From: AC-51 sp963749895
Lineage (GTDB): Bacteria; Actinomycetota; UBA4738; HRBIN12
NCBI GenBank assembly: GCA_963749895.1
Contig: CAVVOG010000003.1
Coordinates: 558,001-622,000, forward strand
DNA length: 64,000 nucleotides
Direction of reading: 5' to 3'
Positions 56,069 through 64,000 of this stretch are shown here, piece after piece; position 1 is the first letter of the stretch; every line of letters starts with the position of its first letter. The notes under the pieces were generated by a model. That model did no database searches. It worked only from the letters and a program-made list of their open reading frames with translations, and was not told the origin of the DNA. Both the position numbers and the translations under genes were made by a program.

Positions 56069-57481
56069 ATGGTCGTCAGCCAGGAAGAACACCTCAGGGA
56101 ACTGGACAAGGGCTATCGCTTCGGCTGGAAGGACGCCTCGCACTCCGTCTTCGAACCGAAGCGGGGACTGTCCGCGCAGGTCGTCGAGGAGATCTCATCC
56201 CTCAAGGGTGAGCCTGACTGGATGCGCAAGTTCCGTCTGAAGTCGCTCGAGTACTTCGACCGCCGCCCGATGCCCTGGTGGGGCGCCGACCTGTCCGAGA
56301 TCGACTTCGACAACATCTTCTACTTCATCCGCTCGACCGAGAAGCAGGCCGCGAACTGGGACGAGCTGCCCGAGGACATCAAGGGCACCTGGGACAAGCT
56401 CGGGATCCCCGAGGCCGAGAAGAAGTACCTCGGAGGCGTGAGCGCCCAGTACGAGTCCGAGGTCGTCTACCACAAGATCAAGAAGGAGCTCGACGACATC
56501 GGCGTCCTGTTCACCGACATGGATTCCGCGGTCCGCGACTACCCGGACCTGGTCAAGGAGCACTTCGGCACCCTGATCCCGCCGAACGACAACAAGTTCG
56601 CCGCGCTCAACAGCGCCGTGTGGTCGGGCGGGTCGTTCATCTACGTGCCGCCGGGCGTGCAGGTCGACATCCCGCTCCAGGCGTACTTCCGGATCAACGC
56701 CGAGAACATGGGGCAGTTCGAGCGGACGCTGATCGTGGCCGACGAGGGCTCCTACGTGCACTACGTCGAGGGGTGCTCTGCCCCGATCTACTCGAGCGAC
56801 TCGCTGCACAGCGCCGTCGTCGAGATCAAGGCGATGAAGGGTGCGCGGGTCCGCTACACGACGATCCAGAACTGGTCGACGAACGTCTACAACCTGGTCA
56901 CGAAGCGGGCCGCCGCCTACGAGGACGCGGTGATGGAGTGGGTCGACGGCAACATCGGCTCCAAGGTGACGATGAAGTACCCGTCGATCTACCTGCTCGG
57001 TCAGGGTGCTCGCGGCGAGGTCCTGAGCGTCGCGTACGCGGGCAAGGGGATGCACACCGACGCGGGCGGCAAGGCGATCCACGCCGCGCCCCACACGACC
57101 AGCGTGATCACGTCGAAGTCGGTCTCCAAGGACGGCGGGCGGACCGGCTACCGGGGACTCGTCCGCGTGGAGCCCGACGCCCACCACGCACGCAGCACCG
57201 TGAAGTGCGACGCGCTGATCCTCGACGACATCTCGCGGTCGGACACCTATCCGTACATCGAGGTCGAGGACGAGACGGCCGCGCTCGGCCACGAGGCCAC
57301 GGTCTCGAAGGTCGGGGACGACCAACTCTTCTACCTGATGAGCCGGGGACTCTCCGAGAACGAGGCGACCGCGATGATCGTGAACGGCTTCATCGAGCCG
57401 ATCACACGCGAGCTGCCGATGGAGTACGCGGTCGAGCTGAACCGCCTGGTCGAGCTCCAGATGGAGGGCTCCGTCGGCTGA
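56069..57481 (+). CDS. sufB: Fe-S cluster scaffold protein SufB
   Basis: A 470-residue subunit of the SufBCD scaffold. The N-terminal region YRFGWKDASHSVFEPKRGLS and the SufBD core (WSGGSFIYVPPGVQVDIPLQAYFRINAENMGQF) are conserved, as are DARHSTVKCDALIL-type residues (HHARSTVKCDALILDD) holding the scaffold Cys. It has no homing intein, unlike the mycobacterial protein. ATG 56069 has a GGGAGAGG site. It heads the operon sufB-sufD-Rieske-sufC-sufS-sufU, all in one direction with gaps below 65 nt. Confidence 0.95.
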   Translation: MVVSQEEHLRELDKGYRFGWKDASHSVFEPKRGLSAQVVEEISSLKGEPDWMRKFRLKSLEYFDRRPMPWWGADLSEIDFDNIFYFIRSTEKQAANWDELPEDIKGTWDKLGIPEAEKKYLGGVSAQYESEVVYHKIKKELDDIGVLFTDMDSAVRDYPDLVKEHFGTLIPPNDNKFAALNSAVWSGGSFIYVPPGVQVDIPLQAYFRINAENMGQFERTLIVADEGSYVHYVEGCSAPIYSSDSLHSAVVEIKAMKGARVRYTTIQNWSTNVYNLVTKRAAAYEDAVMEWVDGNIGSKVTMKYPSIYLLGQGARGEVLSVAYAGKGMHTDAGGKAIHAAPHTTSVITSKSVSKDGGRTGYRGLVRVEPDAHHARSTVKCDALILDDISRSDTYPYIEVEDETAALGHEATVSKVGDDQLFYLMSRGLSENEATAMIVNGFIEPITRELPMEYAVELNRLVELQMEGSVG

Positions 57482-57541
57482 TCGACGCGACGCCGCGCGA
57501 AGCGTGCGCGACCAGCTCCTTCCCGCATGGAGACGACCCGG

Positions 57542-58849
57542 ATGACCGATACCACGACCACCACGTTCGACGAGAAGGCCCTGGACGCGCTGCCGGCTGA
57601 GCCGGACTACGCCGCCGCCCTGCGCGCAGAGGCGTTCGACGACTTCGTGGCGCTGCCGGCGCCGTCCCCGGAGACCGAGGAGTGGCGCTACACCGACCTG
57701 TCGGGCTTCGCGCTGGACTTCGCGCCGTTCACCCCCGGTGGCGACGCGGAGGACCTGAACCGTCACGGGCTCCTGGCCTCGGCGGCGGTCGTCGGGGAGC
57801 GCGCCGGACTCCAGATCCAGCGCAACTCCGACGTGCTGTCGACCCGTCGCGCCACCGGGCTCGAGGATCGGGGCGTGGTCTTCGGCAGCCTCGATGACGC
57901 GATCCGCGAGCATCCCGACCTCGTCGAGCCGCACCTGCATCGGCTGGTGCCCTCGAAGCGCACGCGGTTCACCGCGCTGCACGCGGCGTTCCGTACCGGC
58001 GGCACGTTCCTGTACGTCCCGCCGGACGTCGCCGTGCGTCTCCCGCTCCAGACGTTGACCTGGGTCGACGTCGACGGGGCCGCGGTGTTCCCGCACACGC
58101 TGCTCGTCGTCGACCGTGGCGCCGAGGTCACGTTCATCGATCGCTTCGCTTCGCCCGACCTCGCGCATGCGTTCTCGGACGCGGTCACCGAGATCGTGGT
58201 CGGGGACGGGGCCCACGTGAACTACGTCTCGATCCAGGAATGGGGGTGGGGGATGACCCACCTCGGGGTCGTGCGCACGCACGTGGGCCGCGACGCCGAG
58301 ATCCGGACCCTGTCGATCGGGTTCGGCGCGGATCTCTCCCGCGTCGAGAACGAGGTCGTGCTCGGTGAGCCCGGGGGGTTCTCCGAGCAGCTCGGCGTCT
58401 TCTTCGGCGACGGCGCACAGCACTTCGACCACCGGTCGATCCAGGACCACGTCGCACCCAACTGCTCGAGCGACCTGCTCTACAAGGGCGGGCTGCGCGA
58501 CGAGTCGCGCGCCGTCTACAGCGGCTGGGTCCACGTCCGACCGGGTGCGCAGAAGACCGAGGCGATGCAGACCTCGCGCAACATCGTGCTGTCCGAGAAG
58601 GCGAAGGCCGACGCGATCCCGAACCTCGAGATCGAGGCGAACGACGTGAAGTGCGGTCACGCCGCCAGCGTCGGACCGGTCGAGGAGGAGACGATCTTCT
58701 ACCTCCAGAGTCGTGGGATCGCCCGAGAAGAGGCCGAGCGTCTGATCGTGACCGGCTTCTTCCAGGAGGTGCTCGACCGGGTCCGGATCGATGAGGTCCG
58801 CGAAGGCGCGGAGAGCGCGATCGCCGCCGAGCTGTCGAGGGCCCGCTGA
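57542..58849 (+). CDS. sufD: Fe-S cluster assembly protein SufD
   Basis: A 435-residue SufBD-fold subunit. The N-terminal EEWRYTDLSGF and the beta-helix core (FRTGGTFLYVPPDVAVRLPL, DHVAPNCSSDLLYKGGLRDESRAVYSG) are typical, with His in DHRSIQDH near the putative cluster site. It partners SufB and SufC. ATG 57542 is preferred over 57527 because GGAG lies 10 nt ahead. It ends in TGATG overlapping the Rieske gene. Confidence 0.94.
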   Translation: MTDTTTTTFDEKALDALPAEPDYAAALRAEAFDDFVALPAPSPETEEWRYTDLSGFALDFAPFTPGGDAEDLNRHGLLASAAVVGERAGLQIQRNSDVLSTRRATGLEDRGVVFGSLDDAIREHPDLVEPHLHRLVPSKRTRFTALHAAFRTGGTFLYVPPDVAVRLPLQTLTWVDVDGAAVFPHTLLVVDRGAEVTFIDRFASPDLAHAFSDAVTEIVVGDGAHVNYVSIQEWGWGMTHLGVVRTHVGRDAEIRTLSIGFGADLSRVENEVVLGEPGGFSEQLGVFFGDGAQHFDHRSIQDHVAPNCSSDLLYKGGLRDESRAVYSGWVHVRPGAQKTEAMQTSRNIVLSEKAKADAIPNLEIEANDVKCGHAASVGPVEEETIFYLQSRGIAREEAERLIVTGFFQEVLDRVRIDEVREGAESAIAAELSRAR

Positions 58850-59163
58850 TGGCGGGGGTCCGGGTCTGTGGGGTCGCCGAGGTACCTGCGCTGGGCGCGG
58901 CGCGGTTCGAGGTCGACGGGCGTACGGTCGCGATCGTGAGCCTGGGTGACGAGGGGTTCCGCGCGATCGACGCGGTGTGCTCGCACGAGCATGCCTGGCT
59001 CGACGCGGGCGATGTCGACGTCGAGGCCTGCACGATCGAGTGCCCGAAGCACGGGTCCGCGTTCGACCTGGATAGCGGTGCGCCGCGCTCGCTGCCGGCG
59101 ATCAAGCCCGTCGCGGTCTATCCCGTGACGTTGAACGATGACGAGATCTGGATCGAGGTGTGA
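58849..59163 (+). CDS. Rieske-type ferredoxin within the SUF operon
   Basis: A 104-residue Rieske protein. The ligands are CSHEHAWL (Cys-x-His) and CPKHGSAF (Cys-x2-His). Position between sufD and sufC is the actinobacterial arrangement, also found in Streptomyces. It may supply electrons for cluster assembly or be a ready client; its role is unproven. The ATG overlaps the sufD stop by one base. Confidence 0.9.
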   Translation: MAGVRVCGVAEVPALGAARFEVDGRTVAIVSLGDEGFRAIDAVCSHEHAWLDAGDVDVEACTIECPKHGSAFDLDSGAPRSLPAIKPVAVYPVTLNDDEIWIEV

Positions 59164-59164
59164 C

Positions 59165-59962
59165 ATGACGAGCACGAACGGCGACGCTCCGGCCACGCTC
59201 GAGGTCCGTGGGCTGCACGCGGATGTCGAGGGCAAGGCCATCTTGCGCGGGATCGACCTGACGGTCCGCCAGGGCGAGATCCACGCGCTGATGGGTCCGA
59301 ACGGGTCGGGCAAGTCGACGCTGTCGAACGTGATCATGGGCCGGCCCGGCTACGAGGTCACGTCTGGTCAGGTGATCTTCAACGGCGAGGACATCACGGG
59401 CCTGACGCCGGACGAGCGCGCGAAGCGCGGGCTGTTCCTGGCGATGCAGTACCCGACCGAGGTCCCCGGCGTCTCGGTGGTGAACTTCCTGCGGACCGCG
59501 TACCAGTCGATCAAGGGAACGCAGGTCAGCGCCCTGGAGTTCCGCCGGCACATGAAGACGCAGATGGACCGGCTCGGCGTCGAGGACGCCATGGTCCAGC
59601 GCTACGTGAACCAGGGGTTCTCCGGCGGCGAGAAGAAGCGCAACGAGGTGCTGCAGCTCGCGGTCCTCGAGCCGTCGATCGCGCTGCTCGACGAGACCGA
59701 CTCCGGCCTCGACATCGACTCGCTGAAGCTCGTGGCCGAAAGCGTGAACGAGCTCGTCGGACCCGAACTCGGCGTGCTGGTGATCACGCACTACCAGCGG
59801 ATGCTCAACTACATCACCCCGCAGCATGTTCACGTGATGATGAGCGGGCGTATCGTTCGGTCCGGTGGCCCTGAGCTCGCGCACGAGCTCGAGGAGAAGG
59901 GCTACGAGGGCATCCGCAAGGATCTCGGCCTCGAGGACGGAGTGGCCGACGAAGAGGAGTGA
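59165..59962 (+). CDS. sufC: Fe-S cluster assembly ATPase SufC
   Basis: A 265-residue ABC-type ATPase. Walker A is GPNGSGKST, the Q-loop LAMQYPTEVPG, the signature FSGGEKKR, Walker B LLDETDSGLD, and the switch ITHYQR. It drives conformational change in SufBD. ATG 59165 is immediately after the Rieske stop with GAGGTG ahead; the longer frame from 59138 would overlap it. Confidence 0.95.
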   Translation: MTSTNGDAPATLEVRGLHADVEGKAILRGIDLTVRQGEIHALMGPNGSGKSTLSNVIMGRPGYEVTSGQVIFNGEDITGLTPDERAKRGLFLAMQYPTEVPGVSVVNFLRTAYQSIKGTQVSALEFRRHMKTQMDRLGVEDAMVQRYVNQGFSGGEKKRNEVLQLAVLEPSIALLDETDSGLDIDSLKLVAESVNELVGPELGVLVITHYQRMLNYITPQHVHVMMSGRIVRSGGPELAHELEEKGYEGIRKDLGLEDGVADEEE

Positions 59963-59969
59963 GCCGCAC

Positions 59970-61202
59970 GTGACCCACGGTCTGGACGTCGAGCAGGTCC
60001 GTCGGGATTTCCCGATCCTCGAACGGCACATGAACGGCAAGCCGCTCGTGTACCTGGACAGCGCGGCGACGTCGCAGAAGCCCGTTCAGGTGATCGAGGC
60101 CGAGGCGGAGTTCTACCGACGCCGCAACGCGAACGCCCACCGGGGCATCTACGAACTGGGCGAGGAGGCGACCGAGGCCTACGAAGGCGCTCGCGCCACG
60201 ATCGCCGGGTTCTTCGGCGTGCAGGACCCCACCCGGCTCGTGTTCACGCGGGGAACGACGGAGTCGGTCAACCTGGTCGCCTACGGCTGGGCGCGGAAGT
60301 TCCTCCGCGAGGGCGACGAGATCCTCGCGACCGAGATGGAGCACCACTCCAACCTGGTGCCCTGGCAGATGACCCGCGATGCGACCGGGGCGACGCTGCG
60401 GTACGTGCCCCTGACCGACGACGGCCTGCTGGATCTGTCCGACCTGGGGTCGCTCCTCACGGAGCGCACGAAGGTGTTCGCGATCACCGGCATGTCGAAC
60501 GCGCTCGGGACGATCACGCCGCTGAAGGAACTGATCGATGCAGCCCACGCGGTCGGTGCGATCACCGTGGTCGACGCGGCCCAGATGGCGCCCCACCTCG
60601 CCATGGACGCGGACGCGCTGGGCGCGGACTTCGTGGCGTTCAGCGGACACAAGATGCTCGGACCGACGGCCTCGGGCGGGCTGCTCGCGAAGCGCGAGCA
60701 CCTCGACGCGATGGACCCGATGTTCGGGGGCGGCGACATGATCCGTGAGGTCTTCCACGATCACGCGACCTGGAACGACGTCCCCTACCGGTTCGAAGCC
60801 GGCACGATGCAGGTCGCGCAGCAGGTCGGCCTGGCCGCCGCGATCGAGTACCTGCAGGCGCTCGGGATGGACGCCGTGCGGGTCCACGAGGAAGAGATCA
60901 CGCGCTACGCGATCGACCGGCTCCTCGAGGCGGGGGCGACGGTCTACGGACCGAAGGACGCCTCGATGCGTGGGGGTGCGGTGAGCTTCTGGTACAAGGA
61001 CGTCCACCCGCACGACCTGGCGACGATCCTGAACGACGACGGCATCGCGATCCGGGCGGGTCACCACTGCGCGCAGCTCGTCATGCGGCGCTACGGGACC
61101 CCGGCCACCGCGCGAGCGTCGTTCTACGTCTACAACACCGTCGACGAGGTCGACGTGCTGGTCGAGTCGCTCGCGAAGGCGGGGGACATCTTCACGTTCT
61201 AG
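59970..61202 (+). CDS. sufS: Cysteine desulfurase SufS
   Basis: A 410-residue PLP enzyme, group II cysteine desulfurase. The substrate/PLP motifs are YLDSAATSQKP, FTRGTTESVNLVA, HHSNLVPWQ and the Schiff-base Lys in SGHKMLGPT. The catalytic Cys is in RAGHHCAQLVMRRYG. It passes sulfur to SufU. GTG 59970 is 7 nt after sufC, with GAGGAG overlapping the sufC end. Confidence 0.95.
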   Translation: MTHGLDVEQVRRDFPILERHMNGKPLVYLDSAATSQKPVQVIEAEAEFYRRRNANAHRGIYELGEEATEAYEGARATIAGFFGVQDPTRLVFTRGTTESVNLVAYGWARKFLREGDEILATEMEHHSNLVPWQMTRDATGATLRYVPLTDDGLLDLSDLGSLLTERTKVFAITGMSNALGTITPLKELIDAAHAVGAITVVDAAQMAPHLAMDADALGADFVAFSGHKMLGPTASGGLLAKREHLDAMDPMFGGGDMIREVFHDHATWNDVPYRFEAGTMQVAQQVGLAAAIEYLQALGMDAVRVHEEEITRYAIDRLLEAGATVYGPKDASMRGGAVSFWYKDVHPHDLATILNDDGIAIRAGHHCAQLVMRRYGTPATARASFYVYNTVDEVDVLVESLAKAGDIFTF

Positions 61203-61234
61203 GCTGGGCCGGCCGGCACCGAGAGGGAGACAGC

Positions 61235-61693
61235 GTGGCGCTCGACGATATCTACAAGGAAGTCATCCTCGACCACTACAAGAACCCGCGGAACAAGCGC
61301 GAGCTGCCGGACGCCGAGGCGTCCTGCACGCGGAACAACCCGCTGTGCGGTGACGAGATCGGGGTCTTCGCCCACGTCGGCGACGGGGTGGTCGGCGAGG
61401 TGACCTTCCAAGGGGCCGGGTGCTCGATCAGCCAGTCGAGCGCCTCGATGATGACCGAGGCCGTGAGCGGCAAGCCGGTCGACGAGGTGCTGGGGCTCGC
61501 CGCCGACTTCCGGGGGATGATGGCCGGCGAGGTCGAGCCGACGGAGGACCGGTTCGGTGACCTCGTGGCGCTCAAGGGGGTCGTGAAGTATCCGATCCGT
61601 ATCAAGTGCGCCGTATTGGCCTGGGACGTCCTGCAGGAAGCGCTCACCGGCTCCGGTGAGGCGTCGGGGGAGCGTCCGCACGCCGTCGGCTGA
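61235..61693 (+). CDS. sufU: Zinc-dependent sulfur acceptor SufU
   Basis: A 152-residue SufU. The metal and sulfur ligands are Cys in NPLCGDE, Cys in GAGCSISQ and Cys in RIKCAVLAW, with the 18-21-residue SufU insertion between the second and third. It takes persulfide from SufS. There is no SufE in the operon, consistent with the SufS-SufU pairing of Gram-positive bacteria. GTG 61235 has a GAGAGGGAGA site. Confidence 0.95.
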   Translation: MALDDIYKEVILDHYKNPRNKRELPDAEASCTRNNPLCGDEIGVFAHVGDGVVGEVTFQGAGCSISQSSASMMTEAVSGKPVDEVLGLAADFRGMMAGEVEPTEDRFGDLVALKGVVKYPIRIKCAVLAWDVLQEALTGSGEASGERPHAVG

Positions 61694-61724
61694 CCCGCTG
61701 CGGGCCGGCCGCGGCGAGGTGCAC

Positions 61725-61730
61725 TAGCCT
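61725..61730 (+). promoter_or_regulatory. -10 box, leaderless DUF2207 gene
   Basis: TAGCCT with seven nt to GTG 61738. Confidence 0.5.
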
Positions 61731-61737
61731 TGCCGCC

Positions 61738-63556
61738 GTGATGAGGTCTCGCCTCGGATGCGTCCTGGTGATGCTCGGCGTCACCCTCGTGGCGTTCGCC
61801 TCACCCGCGCAGGCGCAGGTCCGGATCGGGGAGCGGATCCTGGCCTACGACACCGCGATCGAGATCGGCGAGGACGGCGTCCTCACGATCGTCGAGACGA
61901 TCGACTACGACTTCTCATCGTTCGAGCGGCACGGGATCTACCGAGACATCCCGACGGCCTTCCTGTGGGAGCCGGACCGACGCTACGAGCGGGTCTATCC
62001 GCTGGAGGTCGTCGACGTCCGCGCGTCGGGGGGCGCACCCGCCGGTTACGTCGTCGAGAGCGGGGGGCCGGGTATCACGCGGATCAAGATCGGCGACCCG
62101 GACGTGACGATCAGCGGGCGTCACCGCTACGAGATCACCTACCGCGTCGAGGGGGCGCTCAACGGGTTCGACGAGCACGACGAGCTGTACTGGAACGCGA
62201 TCGGACAGGAATGGAGCGTGCCGATCGACGTGGCCACGGCTTCGGTCCGTGCACCGCTGACGGATCACGGACGCGGTCTGCTTCGCGGGACCGTCCGGGT
62301 CGACGCTGCCGTGTGACACGGCGAGGATCCGTGGGACGACCGCTCGCTTCACCGCCGGCGAACTGGATCCGTACGAGGGCTTGACCGTGGTCGTGGCCAT
62401 CCCGACCGACGTGGTGCCGACGCCCGAGCCGATCCTGCGCGAGCGGTGGTCGTTGGGACGTGCCTACCGGATGGATGTTCCGCGGGGCGTCGCCGCGGGG
62501 GCGCTGCTGCTCGCGGTGATCGGCGGTCTGGGTTGGCTCGGGTGGACCCGCGGTCGCGACCGGCTCTTCCGCGGGTCGCAGGTCGACGAGGTGATGGGTG
62601 GCGATCCGTCCCTGGGCGATCGTGTCGTTCCGCTGCTCGATGCCGATGCCGCCGCACCGGTCGAGTTCGCTCCGCCCGGCGATCTGCGTCCCGGGCAGAT
62701 CGGGACGCTCACCGACGAGCGAGCCAACCCCCTCGACGTGACGGCGACGATCGTGGACCTCGCGGTCCGTGGGCACCTGGTGATCCAGGAGATCCCGAAG
62801 GAGGGCTGGTTCGGGAAGCCCGATTGGCGACTGATCCGTCTCGACGAACCTGAGGACGGTCTCCTCCAGTTCGAGCGGGCCCTGCTCACGGGCCTCTTCC
62901 GTGACGGGTCCGAGGTGCTCGTGTCGTCGCTGCGGACGACGTTCGTCCCGAGGCTGCGCAAGGTCCAAGAGGCGTTGTACCGCGACGCGATGGCGAACGG
63001 ATGGTTCCGCGACCGACCGGACAAGGTCCGCACGAAGTGGACGGCCCTCGGGATCGCAGCGACGGTGGCCGGCATCGCGGCGGCGATCGCCCTCGCGGCG
63101 TTCACGACCTTGGGGTGGCTGGGGATCCCGCTGATCGTGGGCGGGGTCGGACTCCTCGTCCTCGCGGGGAAGATGCCGGCGCGGACCGCCGCCGGAACGG
63201 CGATGCTTCGCCGGGCGCGGGGGTTCCAGACCGTGATCGCCACCGCGGACACGCACCTGGCCCGCTGGGCCGAGCAGGAGAACGTGTTCACGCGCTACCT
63301 CGCGTACGCGGTCGTGTTCGGTCTCACGGAGAAGTGGGCCGGGGCGTTCGCCGGGCTCGCGCAGGAAGCCCCCACGTTCTACGTGTCGAGCCGACCGTTC
63401 GTCGCGCACGAGTTCGCTGAGGCGATCGACGGGTTCACCGTGACGACCGGTGGGACGCTCGCCACTGCGCCTCCTTCGTCCTCAGGTGGGAGCGGTTTCT
63501 CGGGCGGTGGGTTCTCCGGCGGCGGCGGCGGTGGTGGTGGTGGCGGGTCGTGGTGA
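61738..63556 (+). pseudogene. DUF2207 membrane protein gene with an internal frameshift
   Basis: Part 1 (GTG 61738 to TGA 62314) has a Sec signal and the DUF2207 domain (YDFSSFERHGIYRDIP, GRHRYEITYRVEGAL). Near 62300-62315 the reading moves by one base and continues as PCDTARIRGTTARF...GLTVVVAIP, then a membrane helix (GVAAGALLLAVIGGLGWLGW), a cytoplasmic domain with two more helices, and the Ser-Gly tail ending with a Gly run and SW. The joined product of about 605 residues matches the family layout. The function of the family is unknown. The break equals one extra base; error or lesion is undecided. Start is set by the TAGCCT box. Confidence 0.75.
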
Positions 63557-63580
63557 GGCGTCAGCGTTCCGAGGCCGCCG

Positions 63581-63586
63581 TAGCAT
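63581..63586 (+). promoter_or_regulatory. -10 box, leaderless acetyltransferase-like gene
   Basis: TAGCAT with six nt to ATG 63593. Confidence 0.5.
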
Positions 63587-63592
63587 GACGCG

Positions 63593-64000
63593 ATGCGCAT
63601 CGTCTTCAGCGAGGACCCGAGGGACTTCACCCGACAGGATTGGACCGACCTGGTCCTGGCCGACCCTGCGGGCACCTTCTTCCACCTGCCCCGGTACCTG
63701 AAGCTCTACTGGGAGGAGTTCGGGGAGACGCCCGAGCACCTGCTGCTCGCCTTCGCCGAGGACGACGACGGGACCCAGGTCGGCGCCGTGGCCTTCGAGC
63801 GGATCGGCACGACGCTGCGGTTCCTCGGGGGGACGGAGGTCACCGACTACATGGGGCCGGTGGCGCGACCCGAGCACCGCGACGCGATGGCGGCCGCGCT
63901 GTGGCCGGCGCTGCTCGAGCTGGACGAGTGGCACTCGGCGGATCTGCGCGGCCTCGCGGAGGACCGGACCTGGGTCACGCTGCTCCGCGACGCCGCCGAG
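63593..64000 (+). CDS. GNAT-fold (CelD/BcsL-like) protein, partial (C-terminus beyond right edge)
   Basis: The first 136 residues are visible. The pattern WTDLVLADPAGTFFHLPRYLKLYWEEFG...HLLLAFAEDDDGTQVGAVAFERIG...GGTEVTDYMGPVAR is that of CelD/BcsL-like acetyltransferase-family proteins (FemAB/GNAT superfamily), often linked with polysaccharide or cell-wall modification. The catalytic half lies outside the window. ATG 63593 is six nt behind a TAGCAT box. Confidence 0.7.
   Translation, partial: MRIVFSEDPRDFTRQDWTDLVLADPAGTFFHLPRYLKLYWEEFGETPEHLLLAFAEDDDGTQVGAVAFERIGTTLRFLGGTEVTDYMGPVARPEHRDAMAAALWPALLELDEWHSADLRGLAEDRTWVTLLRDAAE

Noticed and set aside
56195..58660. 821-codon open frame antisense to sufB and sufD
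   Set aside because: It is the mirror of two recognised SUF genes and contains repetitive Val/Arg/Asp stretches without family features.
63478..63553. Gly/Ser-rich low-complexity run as a repeat element
   Set aside because: It is the normal Gly-Ser tail with terminal Trp of DUF2207 proteins, not a mobile or regulatory repeat.
1..64000. CRISPR arrays, insertion sequences, prophage, tRNA or rRNA genes
   Set aside because: No regularly spaced repeats, transposase motifs, phage genes or recognisable tRNA arms were seen; small tRNA genes could be missed by eye.

Overview
The window is about 64 kb of GC-rich, gene-dense bacterial chromosome with no mobile elements, tRNAs or CRISPR. Several things point to an actinobacterium (Actinomycetota), probably a lineage outside the well-studied genera. 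The SUF operon has the actinobacterial order sufB-sufD-Rieske-sufC-sufS-sufU. There is a group II truncated haemoglobin, a CsoR-controlled copper locus and a type A RNase P RNA. Many genes appear to be leaderless, with a TAnnnT -10 box 6-9 nt before an ATG or GTG start. The rank below phylum cannot be fixed from this sequence.

Layout. 1-8.5 kb: mixed metabolic and envelope genes (beta-lactamase-like hydrolase, two membrane proteins, L-lactate dehydrogenase, secreted phosphoesterase, methyltransferase, thioredoxin, DJ-1/PfpI protein). 8.6-15.2 kb: a Rieske protein and a complete five-gene oligopeptide/nickel-type ABC importer operon. 15.2-28.6 kb: small membrane proteins, an FadH/Old-Yellow-Enzyme oxidoreductase, a YwiC-like protein with a lone cyclic-nucleotide-binding domain, SixA and sirtuin, truncated haemoglobin, ferritin, amidohydrolase, a PD40/TolB-like lipoprotein, SURF1, an SDR, an orphan Flp pilin and a DUF5684 protein. 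28.7-30.7 kb: zinc-ribbon coiled-coil protein, RNase H-like protein, the RNase P RNA gene and a second lone cyclic-nucleotide-binding domain. 30.7-47.1 kb: a lipoate and 2-oxoacid dehydrogenase region (lipA; a branched-chain-type E1 pair followed by a PAS histidine kinase; then lpd-E1a-E1b-E2-lipB-methyltransferase), interrupted by a copper cluster (YHS protein, csoR, copA, TPR-thioredoxin). 47.2-51 kb: gcvT, a broken lipoprotein gene and a two-component pair. 51.1-64 kb: SufT-like protein, a rhodanese with a possible cysteine-sensing leader, two secreted protease cassettes, the SUF operon, a DUF2207 membrane gene and a partial acetyltransferase-like gene.

How it works together. Lipoate made by LipA and LipB would be attached to the E2 of the 2-oxoacid dehydrogenases. 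The E3 encoded at the head of that operon is divergent from gcvT and could also serve the glycine cleavage system. LipA needs Fe-S clusters, and the SUF operon, SufT-like protein and rhodanese supply Fe-S and sulfur functions. CsoR-type palindromes occur at the copper operon and also, 29 kb away, in front of trxA, suggesting one regulator links copper (or persulfide) and thiol redox.

Four genes (a small lipoprotein at 31.7 kb, copA, a lipoprotein at 48.3 kb and the DUF2207 gene) are out of frame internally. Whether these are real mutations or sequence errors cannot be decided here. The most distinctive observations are the possible Cys-Cys leader ORF before the rhodanese, a long motif shared at fixed spacing by the two protease promoters, the distant CsoR-like operator at trxA, and a divergent promoter whose two -10 boxes share the same TA step.
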